Assembly: GCA_036939975.1 (NCBI GenBank)
Contig: JALLPB010000245.1
Location: 1 to 19,199 of the forward strand
Source of the DNA: Cyclostephanos tholiformis
Lineage: Eukaryota; Bacillariophyta; Thalassiosirophyceae; Thalassiosirales; Thalassiosiraceae
Direction of reading: 5' to 3'
Length of the DNA: 19,199 nucleotides
The notes under the pieces were generated by a model. The model made no database searches, was not told the DNA's origin, and saw nothing but the letters and a program-made list of their open reading frames with translations. Each line of letters begins with the position of its first letter. Position 1 is the stretch's first letter. This document shows positions 10,301-19,199 of this stretch, piece by piece. The position numbers were made by a program, and so were the translations under genes.

Positions 10301-10855
10301 CTTGACGTCGTACGTTCGGAGCAATGCCAGTGCCAATTCGGATCCGATGAATCCCGCCGCGCCCGTGATGAGCACCACCGAATCGGAATTCAACGACGGA
10401 TCGTCGTCGGCGTAGGAGGGGTGGCGGGCCCTCGTCTTGGATGAGGTGGACGACGACGATGCGCCATCGTTGGCGATGGCGGCATCCTCCGCAACCTCCT
10501 CAACCTCCACCTCATCTTCTCCCCCTTCGCCGGAATATGCGTCCTCGTTGCGAATGTCGTTGTTGCCATTGTCGTCTTTTGTCGCCACCTCCGCCGCCGC
10601 GGCAACGACCGCTGCGGCGCGGTGATGGTACCCGACCGGCGATAGAGGCGCAGGCGACGATGATAGCAGCAGCAGGAGGAGCAGGAGCGGTAACTGCGAC
10701 TGCATCGCGAGGGGAAGATGACGCTTACTGATGGACCTCCTCATCCTCCTCCTCATCATCGTCATCGTCATCACTGGGTTCATCTGCCTACCGTCGGTCG
10801 TCGTTGGTTTTTTCTTCTTGTCGTCTCGGCCCGGTAGCCTGTCTGTGCGATTCAT
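7381..10855 (-). CDS. Membrane-anchored NAD-dependent sugar-nucleotide epimerase (UDP-glucuronate 4-epimerase class) with long C-terminal extension
   Basis: The exons are 10855-9913 and 9650-7381 (minus), giving 1070 residues. Relatives interconvert UDP-glucuronate and UDP-galacturonate in the Golgi for wall polysaccharides. A basic N-tail followed by a Leu-rich segment (about 52-66) suggests a type II signal anchor. The NAD fold begins at 160 with [11 protein letters not shown] (GxxGxxG at 165-171), followed by HVVHLA (309-314), YASSHEVY (371-378) and [10 protein letters not shown]. The active-site position reads SLHGTAK, so the usual YxxxK tyrosine is His409, with Lys413 kept. There is an insert of about 80 residues at 195-275. 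After about 635 comes an extension of some 400 residues, including a Cys-rich stretch, [13 protein letters not shown], near 670, which I do not recognise. A TAG lies in frame directly before the ATG, fixing the start. 4-epimerase specificity is inferred from overall motif order; dehydratase or decarboxylase activity is possible. Confidence 0.82.
9651..9912 (-). other. Intron of the epimerase gene (262 nt) with GGGGGA repeat
   Basis: On the minus strand the donor is GCAG|GTGCGT and the acceptor CTCTCGCAG|AC, in phase 1. It joins HLA to D-VPLHAQN. The intron is the longest in the window. At 9807-9840 it carries six G-runs of five or six bases separated by single A (read on the transcribed strand), which could fold into a G-quadruplex in the pre-mRNA. 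Confidence 0.8.
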
Positions 10856-11500
10856 CTAGGTATTAGCTTCTACAGGGATTACACGTGTGAATAAGTACGA
10901 GAGTTGGATATCCTTCGGCAGACGGGAAATGACGCAAACCAAAGAAAATATTTCCAGTTCTATTTCATAATACCATCAGTTACTGCTTCAATACATACTT
11001 CATGACAATATATTGAATTCATCTAAGGGATCACGGGAAATATCATGAAATATCCTTCGTTCTATTGCCATGTTTCATGGCCAAATGAATTATCATAAGT
11101 GAAGGAAAATATCAATTGAACTGGAAACTGTAGTATCGTGCGGCAGTACCTACCGATCTCGCCCTTCTTCCCTTCTCGCTCTATCGCCGAGGGGGAAGAA
11201 AAGTTATTTTTTGAATTTATTTCCCCAATCCTACGTAGGAATTCAAAGTTTTGGAACGATTGAAAGCTCCACATGGGAACTGATACGTCATTGGTTTTGT
11301 ACATGCCTGAACTCTAGAGAGGAATTATATTATTTCCTCACGATAGATTGCGGAAAGGAGGAGTGTCCTGGCAGGGCGAGGGTTCAATCGATTCACCCAT
11401 GCCATGCCCGCCGTGACATGATGGATAAAAAATAGGGCCGCCGGGGAGAAGAGTGAAGGGGGGGGAGAAAGAAGAGGTGTTGATTATCAATAGTAATAAT
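10856..11500. promoter_or_regulatory. Divergent upstream region, epimerase (-) / TRP-like channel (+)
   Basis: 645 bases separate the two start codons, so both promoters should lie here. The middle is AT-rich (about 10930-11110), and TTATATTATTT near 11326 is a weak TATA-like candidate for the plus gene. Two short upstream reading frames lie just before the plus start: 11404-11421 (five codons) and 11418-11435 (five codons), overlapping by the sequence ATGA. I see no credible small gene or RNA gene in this region. Confidence 0.4.
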
Positions 11501-14500
11501 ATGACGTCTAACAACAAGGACAACAACGCCATCTCGGGAGGAGGGGGCAATAACGTCGACACAGTCGGCGACCTCTCCGGCGGTGGCTACCGGAAGTATT
11601 CCTCCCCCACGAACAAGGGCGGCGGCGGGGGCAGGACGATGGGAGGTACTAGCGGTGGACGGAACAATCGTCCCCCCGCCGTCGTCGCCGTGGGAGGGGG
11701 CGTCGGTGGGACGATGAACAGCAACGGCAACAACAACCTGGCGTCCCCCTCCCGACAAACGACGGACCTCCATCGCGCGTGTTCCTCGCCATCCTCGTCC
11801 CCGTCGAAGTTGCGCGCGACGCTGCTCGCGTTGGGCAGGAGTAGCGCCATGACGAGGGATGAGATGGGCAATTTGCCGTTGCACTTATTAGGCAGGAACG
11901 AGCTGTTGATACACCTCTTCCTGAACAAGGCCAGGTACGACGATGTCAATGCCGGCGTTGTCGGCGGCGGCGCATCCGCCATGGGGATGGGAGTGGGGAT
12001 GATGGGAGTCGGGGTGATCGACGACGATTGGCATTCGATCGGACAGGGATCGGCGGGACGCGGGATGGGCGTCGATGGGAACGGCATCGTGGGTGGCGGT
12101 GGGAGGAATGTCGGCACGTCGTCGTCCAGGCCGCCCAGGACAGAGTTGGACGCGTTCGTCCTCGAGCTCGTGGCGTCCTTCCCCCGATCATGCATCACCC
12201 CCGATTCCGACGGCAGGATGCCCCTCACCGACGCGATATACGACTGGATCGACTACTCGACGAGGGACGACGACGGCCAGGGTGGCGGTGGTACGATCGG
12301 CATCGCCGTCCCCCCCGACGGCCTGGGGGGAGGGGACGCCGAGGGGTATAACCGCCGCGCGTCGGGGGCGTTCGATATTCCCACTAGCAACCTGGGTATG
12401 GGTTCGGCGCGGGGGGGTAATAACGGTCCGACGACCAACGCGACGACTGCGGGACCGAGTGAGTGGGCTAGTGACCATCGTCTCGAGGGTATGTCCGCCC
12501 TCATGGGCGCTCACGAGGACGACGACGACGACCGACGATTTCGTGGTGGTCGGGCCGGTGGCGCCAACGACGCCGGGTCGAACCTTACCGGGCGTAGGTC
12601 GGTCCTCGACAACGTCTCGCTACCGAGCGCGTTCCGCAGTGCGTACTCCTCGTCGGGTAGGGCGGGGATGGAGGGTCAGACGACGAGGGCGTCGTATCGC
12701 GACGTCGTCGGGGGGGGGGAAGACGACGTCGGGGGCCGGCCCGTGGCGGAATTTCGCAACGTGTGGAGCGCCACGTCCCCAAGGCCGGACGGGCCCGGGT
12801 CGGTCTCCTCCGCGGGGGGCGGTCGGGGTGGGGGAAGGGTCGCTTCCGCCGTCGCGCGCGGGAGCCTGGGGGGTGGTGTGGGAGGGCAGTCCGACGTGTT
12901 GTCCAACCCCCCCGAGGACGGGGCCGCGGACGACGTATTCCCCCTGAACCTTGCCATGCCGCCCATAGTCGAGTGGAGCCTGCGCATGATAAGCGTAATA
13001 CTCGACATGATCGAGTCGAATGACGGTCTTCTCGGGATGGACGTCGTCGATCAGGCTGGGGGGGGAGGTGGCGGTGGGGCGCTGAGCGACGAGTACTCTG
13101 TGACCCCCGGCGACGCGGCGTTTATCGGCATCACGCTCGTGTCGTCGATCGCGTCGATACCGTCATTCATGAAGACGCTGCTTCTGCTAAGCGATCGCGA
13201 TCCCGTGAAATCTCGCGTCTTCTCCCTGTCGATCGTCCGTCGCGTCATCAGCTCGCGACACGCGATCGGAAACTGGCTAGTTTTCATGCTCGAGGCCGTC
13301 GATCCAATCGTGGCTCGACGGGGGGTAGACTACCTCGAAATTCTATCCGAGGACGAGGACGAGAACGCTCTCATACCCAGCACGAAGAGGGTGAGGTACG
13401 CGGGCACTCAGCTCTCGCCGGTGGAACGGGCGGCGCTTTACTACAAGGTGTCGAGGCTCGATTACTTCCTCCCGGCGATACTCGCGTTGGAGGATACGTC
13501 CGAGGTCGATCGCGCGTCTAGGACGAAGCTTTTGCGTCACATATTGGACAAGGAGCTCGGATCACGACCCACGCTAACGATGGCATTCTTCGACCTGTTC
13601 TTTCTCCTCCTCCTGCTGGTGACCTTCCAGATGTCGGTGTACCACGTCGTCGAGAGCAAGAATACTGACGTCAAGTATGCGACGACGTACTTCCTCTCAA
13701 TGATCGGCACCCTTTATGCGATTCTGCGCAAGTTCGGGCAGATGTCGTCAATGATCAAGATTTCGCGACAAGCATTCCTCGAGAATAATTTTCGCTGGGT
13801 CGACGGCGTCGATTGGCTCGCGATACTCCTAGTCATAGGGGGCATCGTGTGGATGGCGATTACGATGACAGTCGGGTATGATGCCATGCCGGTGACAGAT
13901 TACATGAGAAGTTACCTCGCTGCCGCAATCTGCGGCACTTGGCTCAAATTAGTGTCGTGGCTGAGCGTGATCAATTGGCAGGTAATCAACTTGGTTGGTT
14001 TGTTTTCGCAGGTGAGTGCGAATCATCCTTTTGTATTCGGATATTTGTGAAGTCTTTTCCTGGCACGCGATCCTAAATATTCTCCGTCGTTTAATCCATA
14101 GATCGTCCGAGGCATACGTTGGATTCTCTTGTTCCTCGTAGTGGCCATCTTCGCGAGCTCCCAAATGCTATACGTCATGTTGTCGGGCCTGAGCTGCGAG
14201 GAGAACGGCTATTGCGAGAAGGACAACGCCTACCTCCAGGTTTGGGCCATCCTCCTCGGCCAGTTTGATCTAACGGACTTCCAAACCACTTTTTCCGTCA
14301 TTGCCTTCGTTGCGTTCACTTTCATTGCGTTCATCATCCTTGGCTACGCCCTGATAGCGACGTCTATTGACATATACAACAAGGCCGTGACGTTCCGCTC
14401 CGAGAACAGTGCGTACGGTGACCGCGCGCGGTTCGTGTACATCGCCGAGCTCCGCGCATTCCGTCGTCTTTTTGATCAGCGTTGGACGGCCATGCAGTAC

Positions 14501-15097
14501 TGCGCGGCGCTTCTTTTCCTGACGAGCTCCGTCGTGATATTTCTCTTCGCGGCGGAGGAGATACGCCAGGCGCTGGGCCAGTACTACAGCGGTGGGGTCA
14601 TGGGGGGCGCCGTTTCCCTACTCCTGATATTCTTGTTCGTTTCGATCACGGCGTTTGTGTCGCACATGACTTACTACAGCTTCGTCGAGGAGAACGGAGC
14701 TACCGGCTGCGCCAGCGCCATCTGTCGGATACTGGCCTCCAACTGTCTCGTGAGATTCTTCTCCAATCCGATCGAGCGTTTGATGCGTTTCATCGTGGAC
14801 ATCGATGGCATTCACCTTGACGGCACTCCGTCTACGGCGAAGTATACCGACAGCTGGCAGGGTAGCGCCACCCACGTTCGCTGTCACGTAAAAAGAATGC
14901 TCATTCAGTCGGAGGCTCACATGACCTCCATGTTGCGGAATGAATTATTCGCCATGGAAATGCGCAATAAGAAGGCAAACGAGGCGTCTCGTTCGGATGT
15001 TCTGATGGAAATCCGTGCCTCGGAGGAGCGGATGGAAAGAATAATGAGCGATTTTCAGGGTTGGATGGACCGCAGAATGTCTTCGAAGCACCAATGA
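11501..15097 (+). CDS. TRP/polycystin-like ion channel with ankyrin-like N-terminus
   Basis: The exons are 11501-14011 and 14102-15097, giving 1168 residues. The frame is open from 11453, but the first ATG is at 11501. Residues 1-110 are Asn/Gly/Ser-rich. DEMGNLPLHLLGRNELLIHLFL (about 120-142) and DSDGRMPLTDAI (about 235-247) resemble ankyrin repeats, separated by long Gly/Asp-rich linkers up to about 490. Six membrane spans follow at about 695-715, 728-744, 770-788, 804-826, 838-862 and 901-923. A cysteine-bounded loop and LLGQFDLTDF (887-896) sit between the last two, where TRP and polycystin channels place the pore helix and filter. Two more hydrophobic segments come after (about 970-987 and 1006-1025), then a charged, probably coiled C-terminus. 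The expected role is a non-selective or calcium-permeable cation channel; stimulus and membrane are unknown. The subfamily is not resolved by eye. Confidence 0.75.
14012..14101 (+). other. Intron of the TRP-like gene (GT-AG, 90 nt)
   Basis: The donor is CAG|GTGAGT and the acceptor AATCCATAG|AT, in phase 0. Splicing removes a TGA at 14048 and joins LVGLFSQ to IVRGIRWILLF, running the fifth membrane segment straight on. Confidence 0.88.
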
Positions 15098-15649
15098 TTT
15101 ACTGCAGAGCTTGATTCTGCTTCCTTCCACTGTAAGGAGGGGTGATTTTTTGAGAGCAATTGTGACTATTTAAATATTTTAGTTCTCCTTAAATTTATGA
15201 TGTCTATGTTAATTGGAGGCATTCTGATCAGATGAAACTCCAGGTAAGAGACAGGCAGTCGTTGTTTCGTATCGGCTTGGCATGATCCACCTCAACCAGC
15301 TCGTTTCACTTTCACGACAAAGCAACAGCCCAAGCCAAGCCCGTTAGGTAAGTCAATCGTGGTTATTCTTTCTGCTAAATTAACTCTCGACGACGTATTA
15401 GTTGCAAACTGGCGTAGAGTGGACCAATGACGGAAGGACAATAGCAATGATGATTTCCTTTCTGTTTGGTCGACAACCGTCTACAATTTCTAGAGGAGTG
15501 CCAGACTCGCCGGTCTCGTTAGAATCGCGGGCCTCATTTGCAATATCTCGATCTGGCCTCAGTGTCATTGCGTTTCGTTCGACGTTCATTGTCTTTCTCT
15601 CCTCGCTCTCTTCGCCATTTTTCTGTCCCCGGATGCGCAATTTACCCTC
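15098..15649. other. Intergenic region downstream of the TRP-like gene
   Basis: 15098-15397 is AT-rich and holds no gene I can support. 15398-15640 is open on the minus strand in the same frame as the tail of the broken She9-like gene, after its TAG at 15650-15652. Its polar translation ends in a hydrophobic stretch (IIIAIVLPSLV). It could be a read-through remnant of that gene's original C-terminus, or an exon reached by splicing around the TAG. Confidence 0.35.
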
Positions 15650-16417
15650 CTACGTCAACAAACTCTGTCGTATCGAGTCCTGAATTTCCCTCATCCGCCG
15701 AGTCTCGCGCGAGCGAGCCATGTACTGACTAATCATGAATACCACGATGTTCAGGACGATCAAACCCCAGGTTCCGAACGTGCTATGAATCCGCCATTAT
15801 TTATCCCGCCATAATTGCTCCTCGTGATAAACCGCCTACGCAGATCGCTCATGTACCCGTGCATGACCTCCAAATCGCTCGTCTTTCCAACACATGGACA
15901 AAATCCTCCCCGCGCGATTTCTAATTCCGACCTCGCCCGTATCATATCCCCTATTACCCTAGCAAACTCCGCCGCCCCCGACGGACGTTCACTCTTCCAG
16001 ACCATTGCGGCAGGCAGTCGCGTGTGTTGCGGTTGCGGTTCGTTGGAACGCGCGCAGCGCGCGATCGACCGATGTTCGGGCATTGGATACCTGTATCCGC
16101 TTGACGTCGAAGTCCGCGGAGGATCGGATGACGTCGTGCTTGAGCTGTAGAATTCCCCGAGTAACGGATATCGTTGTTTCCGGAGGTTCAGATAACGCGT
16201 CGGCCACGGTGGTGGCTTGGATGATGCGTTGGGCGGCGGCGGCGGCGGCGGCGGCGTCAACCTCCGTTGAGGGAGAAGGGGGAGACGTGAACGATGGCGT
16301 GGCACCGGTTGGGGCCGCGGTTGCGGATGACGCAAATGAGGCGACGGAAGCGACGGGGACTATTCGATTGCTCCCTGTGGAGAATGATGAGATGATCGAG
16401 AGGGGGCGAAGTGCCAT
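15650..16417 (-). pseudogene. Broken She9/Mdm33-like mitochondrial inner-membrane protein gene
   Basis: She9/Mdm33 proteins are coiled-coil inner-membrane proteins that affect mitochondrial shape. The best start is 16417, with context GCCGCCATGG, leading to a Ser/Ala/Arg-rich, presequence-like N-terminus. Frame A is open to a TGA at 15991-15989. The coiled-coil continues in a second frame (EFARVIGDMIRARSELEIAR, up to about 15832). It then returns to frame A as YHEEQLWRDK (15829-15800), the family's signature, followed directly by a TAA at 15799-15797. After the TAA comes STFGTWGLIVLN and a membrane segment, ending at a TAG (15652-15650). The gene would thus need about +1 near 15990 and -1 near 15830, and it has a stop in the signature. 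No GT donor exists between YHEEQLWRDK and the TAA, so splicing cannot remove that stop. Decayed copy or assembly error are both possible; homology rests on the signature and its spacing. Confidence 0.6.
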
Positions 16418-16885
16418 GGCGGCGGCGCGTGGCGGCGGGGGGCACGCGTTATCTCTTTCTTTCGTTGGCTTTTCTGTGTGAGTAATGTATGTATTCCATC
16501 GTAGAAGCGCTCTCCAGCAGGAGAGGGGCAGGGCTTCTGAGAAGACTCGCAACATAATAATACCTATTATATATTATTATTGCACTTCGTACTACTCCTC
16601 TTCTCGATAACTTCAGAGAGATGATACGAACAGACTAGGTAACCCTCTTATCCTTTTTTGCGAGAGACAGGCCCGATGTATGGCGGCTTGCCGGCGTCAC
16701 AGTCCTTATTGACCCGTCGCTGTGTTGTGCCTTGGGCTTGATTGCGCCACATCACAGTTTCTTCATCATTCGTCGCGGCATTATCATCTCATCGTCGCAG
16801 ACCGAGGGACGAGGACCTCGAAGTGATACCGCGGCCATAGACGGGAGACCGAATTGTGCGCGCATCATCAGACAGCAGCTGAGCC
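16418..16885. promoter_or_regulatory. Divergent upstream region, She9-like (-) / U-box gene (+)
   Basis: 468 bases lie between two start codons pointing apart. An AT-rich core, TATATATTATTATTG-like, at about 16560-16585 is the only promoter-like composition seen. A longer minus-strand start at 16555 would add 46 residues to the She9-like product, but its ATG context is weaker than that at 16417. CGAGGACCTCG near 16810-16820 is a small palindrome. Confidence 0.35.
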
Positions 16886-18120
16886 ATGCGTGATGATGAC
16901 AGAGTGGCGGCTCCGTCGTTTTTCTGTCCCCTGACCATGGCAGTCATGAAAGATCCAGTGCAGGATAGAGAAGGTACGAGGATGGTTAATTTCGTTGGTT
17001 TCGACTTGGCATCTTTTTTGATGTGCCAACGAACTATCATCTTTCATCGCCCGAATTTGATGAGCCGTTTCGTTCGTCCCCGTCCTCAATCGCAGGTAAC
17101 TCGTATGAGAAGGAAGCCATCCTGCAATGGCTTGCGAAAAATTCGACCAGTCCGATTACGCGGAACAGATTGAGCAGGAAACATTTGGTGCCCAATCGAG
17201 CGTTGAAGGAGGCAATCGACTTTGAAGGTCATACATATGCAAAAGAAACTCGACAAACACCAGTCGGGGAAATGAAAGTTAATGCCCATTCGTCGAACCA
17301 TCATCGCCGAGACACTTGGTCATGTTGGGCGCCCACCGCCATCCCCACTTCGTCCTCGAGTGGGGGGGTGGCATCCGCGAGATTCGCACCAAATCCACCA
17401 CATCATTATCGAGTTATAAACAACTTCTTGTCTAGCCTCAACGGCAAATATCGCCTGGATTGCTTCGGCACTGCCTTCCTCCCAATGAGTTTCGAGGATG
17501 AGGGACCGAAGATGTTGCTCGTTATCGAGTCGCCGCCGGGTAAGGAGACATTTCGACTGTACACTCACTTCAACGGTAGTATCGAGCGTTGCAGGGATCG
17601 TTCCGCCTCCACCGAGAATCGCGTTCTGGGCAACCTGCTGCGACACGGGAGGCACAAGTCCCTGACCCTCGCAGGGGTGTGCGACGAGAGGGTGCGATTT
17701 AGTTTCGAGGAGAAGAATTCCGAAATCAGCAGCGAGGCGAAGGTGATGAACGTATTGGACATGTTCGTCAAGGTCTCGTACCTGATGAAGAAGATCGTCG
17801 AATCGAATCCGCCTCGGTCGCACGTAACTTCGTCGTCCCTGACGCTACCACCCCCCCCCGCTTCTACCGTATCCGCGAGCGATTCGTCGACGGCGGCCGT
17901 GGCCGGCACGTTCGAGGTCCATTCGAAATGCTCGTTAAATCCGTCCCGTTTCGAACTTGGTTGCAGATCAGTATCCGAATCCGGGCGACTCCAACCCTCA
18001 ACTGACAGGGTGGCAAGTTCCAGCGCAGCCTTTTCCTCGGTGGAAGTCCAAACGGGACATAGTTCATGTCCCCATCAGACGAAAGATTTGTCTTCGTGCT
18101 GCGCCTTCTATTTGAAATAA
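16886..18120 (+). CDS. U-box protein with a CesT-like alpha/beta C-terminal domain
   Basis: The exons are 16886-16973 and 17096-18120, giving 370 residues. A TGA at 16880-16882 lies in frame just upstream, so the ATG at 16886 is the first possible start. Residues 11-70 form a U-box: FFCPLTMAVMKDPVQDREG, then NSYEKEAILQWL, SPITRNRL and VPNRALKEAI. U-boxes are RING-like folds without zinc that bring an E2 to a substrate, so a ubiquitin ligase role is expected. Residues 71-133 look like a linker. About 134-265 reads as helix, three strands, helix, two strands, helix (VINNFLSSL; CFGTAFLPM, MLLVIES and FRLYTHF; NRVLGNLLRHG; LTLAGVC and VRFSFEE; KVMNVLDMFVKVSYLMKKI). This is the element order of type III secretion chaperones of the CesT class. 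The last 100 residues are Ser/Pro-rich. The U-box is secure; the second domain is a fold-level inference. Confidence 0.85.
16974..17095 (+). other. Intron of the U-box gene (GT-AG, 122 nt)
   Basis: The donor is AAG|GTACGA and the acceptor AATCGCAG|GT, in phase 1. It splits a glycine codon exactly where U-boxes have a conserved D/E-G-x-x-Y turn; joined, the protein reads DREG-NSYEKEA. Confidence 0.88.
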
Positions 18121-18996
18121 TATATTAACTCATGGTACATCAAAAGAATTCTTCGTCGATGCCCCTAAAAAATCATACTGCAATAGAAAATGCATTCGTA
18201 CTTCGTTGGTCAGTTTGATTGTTAAACCCGCCTGCTAGTGGGTACGACCGCATTCAACAGCCAACTATGATTTTCTTGTGATAGAGGTTTGAGCAAGAAC
18301 ATGGCATCCAATATGAACCAAGGAGAGAAAGAGAGAGAGTTGCCCACTTGGAGTTGGATTACAACTTTTGCTCACTTCCTCAACTGCTCAGGAGAGTTCA
18401 ATAGGTAACTTAATTCGAAAATAAGTACCTACAACATATTACGTCATGTTGGTAAAGAATTAAATATTACTGTTTTGACCTCATGGTTTTTACATCTCTG
18501 ATGACAATCCACATCTTCTCATATTTTATTTTTGGGAAAATAGGTCATTTATACACACCTTGGTAAAATGACACAGAAATCCCACACCATTTTTTTCACC
18601 ATTCCTCTATCACCAGGTGAGTTTGCTGTTTCAGCACATCACCAGCTCCAGCACTGGCTCCGCTCATTTATACACACCTATCGCTAAAATCTATTCATGA
18701 GTCTCACCAGGTGAAAATACCCTTTCGTGAGTTTCACCTGCGAATCTGTACACGTTCACATGTCTCACCAGTTGATTATTGGCGTTCGTGAGTCTCACTT
18801 AGTGATTTTTTCAGTTCATGTATCACACCATTACTTTGTTGCTGTTCGTATATTGACTATAAGGGTTTTGCTTAGGGATCATTTTTTAGTTCAATATTTA
18901 AATAGGGGTTATGGTACTTATGATTAGTTGCGTCATTTATAAGTCAAATATTAATGGGTCCGATATTAATCATCAAAATTCAAATAAACGTCAACC
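18121..18996. other. AT-rich intergenic region
   Basis: No gene is supported here. A GA-rich microsatellite lies near 18320-18340. The 16-base string TCATTTATACACACCT occurs exactly at 18545-18560 and again at 18664-18679. A degenerate array of about 30-bp period occupies about 18545-18875 and is listed separately. The weak open frame at 18727-18927 follows from that array. Confidence 0.55.
18545..18875 (+). repeat. Degenerate tandem array, period about 30 bp
   Basis: Units beginning TTCRTGAGTCTCACCAG start at 18694, 18724, 18755, 18785, 18815 and 18845, spaced 30, 31, 30, 30 and 30 bases. They drift from clear (18694) to barely recognisable (18845). A CACC core continues upstream at about 18556, 18585, 18611, 18640 and 18675, with looser spacing. 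Several cores extend to the palindrome TCACCAGGTGA. Because 30 is a multiple of three, the clear part also reads as a 10-residue pattern containing Val and Ser-His, but stops interrupt the frame upstream. Confidence 0.65.
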
Positions 18997-19161
18997 ATGA
19001 CGACGTACATGACCACGCTAGTGGATTCAAGGTTGTCGTCTGATGCCAGGAATGACAGGCCCGTGACGAAGAGATGCGCTACAACATGCCCGCCGTCAAA
19101 ACGAGGAATAAGGATTCAAGACCCAAATTACGAGGGGGAGCTGATGATTTTTTTCTCTTGA
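18997..19161 (+). CDS. Possible short or partial gene start, unknown product
   Basis: An ATG in a good context (GTCAACCATGA) opens a 54-codon frame ending in TGA at 19159-19161. Composition turns from AT-rich to balanced at this point, as it does at the starts of the other genes here. The translation is polar and basic-rich (Arg, Asp, Thr) with two cysteines, and has no motif I know. It may be a first exon of a gene that continues beyond the window, but no clear GT donor is seen before the stop. Low confidence. Confidence 0.25.
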   Translation: MTTYMTTLVDSRLSSDARNDRPVTKRCATTCPPSKRGIRIQDPNYEGELMIFFS

Positions 19162-19199
19162 TATAACCTGCCCAAGAAGTGAATGCCAGTTTGATGTAT

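Noticed and set aside
11340..11410. tRNA gene suggested by GGTTCAATCGATT near 11381
   Set aside because: The T-arm match is weak, and no A-box, acceptor stem or anticodon arm can be drawn around it.
11587..12228. Minus-strand Pro-rich frame opposite the TRP-like gene
   Set aside because: It mirrors the Gly-rich linker, and the ankyrin-like motifs are on the plus strand.
15797..15799. TAA or TAG read as sense codons (altered genetic code), to rescue the She9-like frame
   Set aside because: The U-box gene ends normally with TAA and the other genes with TGA. A code change would also leave the two frame shifts unexplained.
15800..15990. Short introns to rescue the She9-like gene
   Set aside because: Frame-correct GT-AG pairs near 15990 give introns of only about 34 or 61 nt, shorter than any other here, and would delete conserved coiled-coil. 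No donor exists between YHEEQLWRDK and the TAA.
16005..16481. Plus-strand frame of 158 codons opposite the She9-like gene
   Set aside because: It is Ala- and Val-rich by reflection of the minus-strand gene and has no motif, while the minus strand carries recognisable family signatures.
18545..18875. CRISPR-like array
   Set aside because: The units are contiguous and degenerate with no unique spacers, and the context is eukaryotic nuclear DNA.

Overview
The window looks like nuclear DNA of a stramenopile alga, most likely a diatom. Genes are spaced a few hundred bases apart on both strands and carry short introns (about 80-260 nt) with clear GT-AG borders and one GC-AG border. Proteins have long Ser-, Asp- and Gly-rich low-complexity stretches. 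The protein set (OSCA/TMEM63 channel, TRP-like channel, UDP-sugar epimerase with a membrane anchor, U-box protein, mitochondrial She9/Mdm33-like protein) is eukaryotic. The diatom assignment is an inference from gene style, not a database match.

Layout. 1-1813 has no convincing gene: a strongly C-rich, G-poor low-complexity block (about 250-1180) with a diverged internal repeat, then an AT-rich block (about 1300-1480) with several copies of GGTAGAATTTCC in both orientations. 1814-7137 (+) is a seven-exon gene for a 1596-residue OSCA/TMEM63 (DUF221) cation channel with a possible plastid-type presequence. 7381-10855 (-) is a two-exon gene for a 1070-residue membrane-anchored NAD-dependent sugar-nucleotide epimerase (UDP-glucuronate 4-epimerase class) with a roughly 400-residue C-terminal part I do not recognise. 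Its catalytic YxxxK is HxxxK. 11501-15097 (+) is a two-exon gene for a 1168-residue TRP/polycystin-like channel with ankyrin-like N-terminal segments and two extra hydrophobic segments after the pore module. 15650-16417 (-) holds a recognisable but broken She9/Mdm33-like gene: two frame changes and a stop inside its most conserved motif. 16886-18120 (+) is a two-exon U-box protein whose second half has the alpha-beta order of CesT-like chaperones. 18121-19199 is AT-rich and includes a degenerate array of about 30-bp period, then a short possible gene start at 18997.

Genes alternate in strand, giving two convergent pairs (OSCA/epimerase and TRP/She9-like) and two divergent pairs with shared upstream regions (epimerase/TRP and She9-like/U-box). 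Nothing in the sequence shows that they form one pathway. Two predicted cation channels, one mechanosensitive by family and one TRP-like, lie on either side of a probable wall-polysaccharide precursor enzyme, but this may be chance. All splice sites were placed by reading consensus borders and keeping frame and homology continuous; there are no transcript data here.
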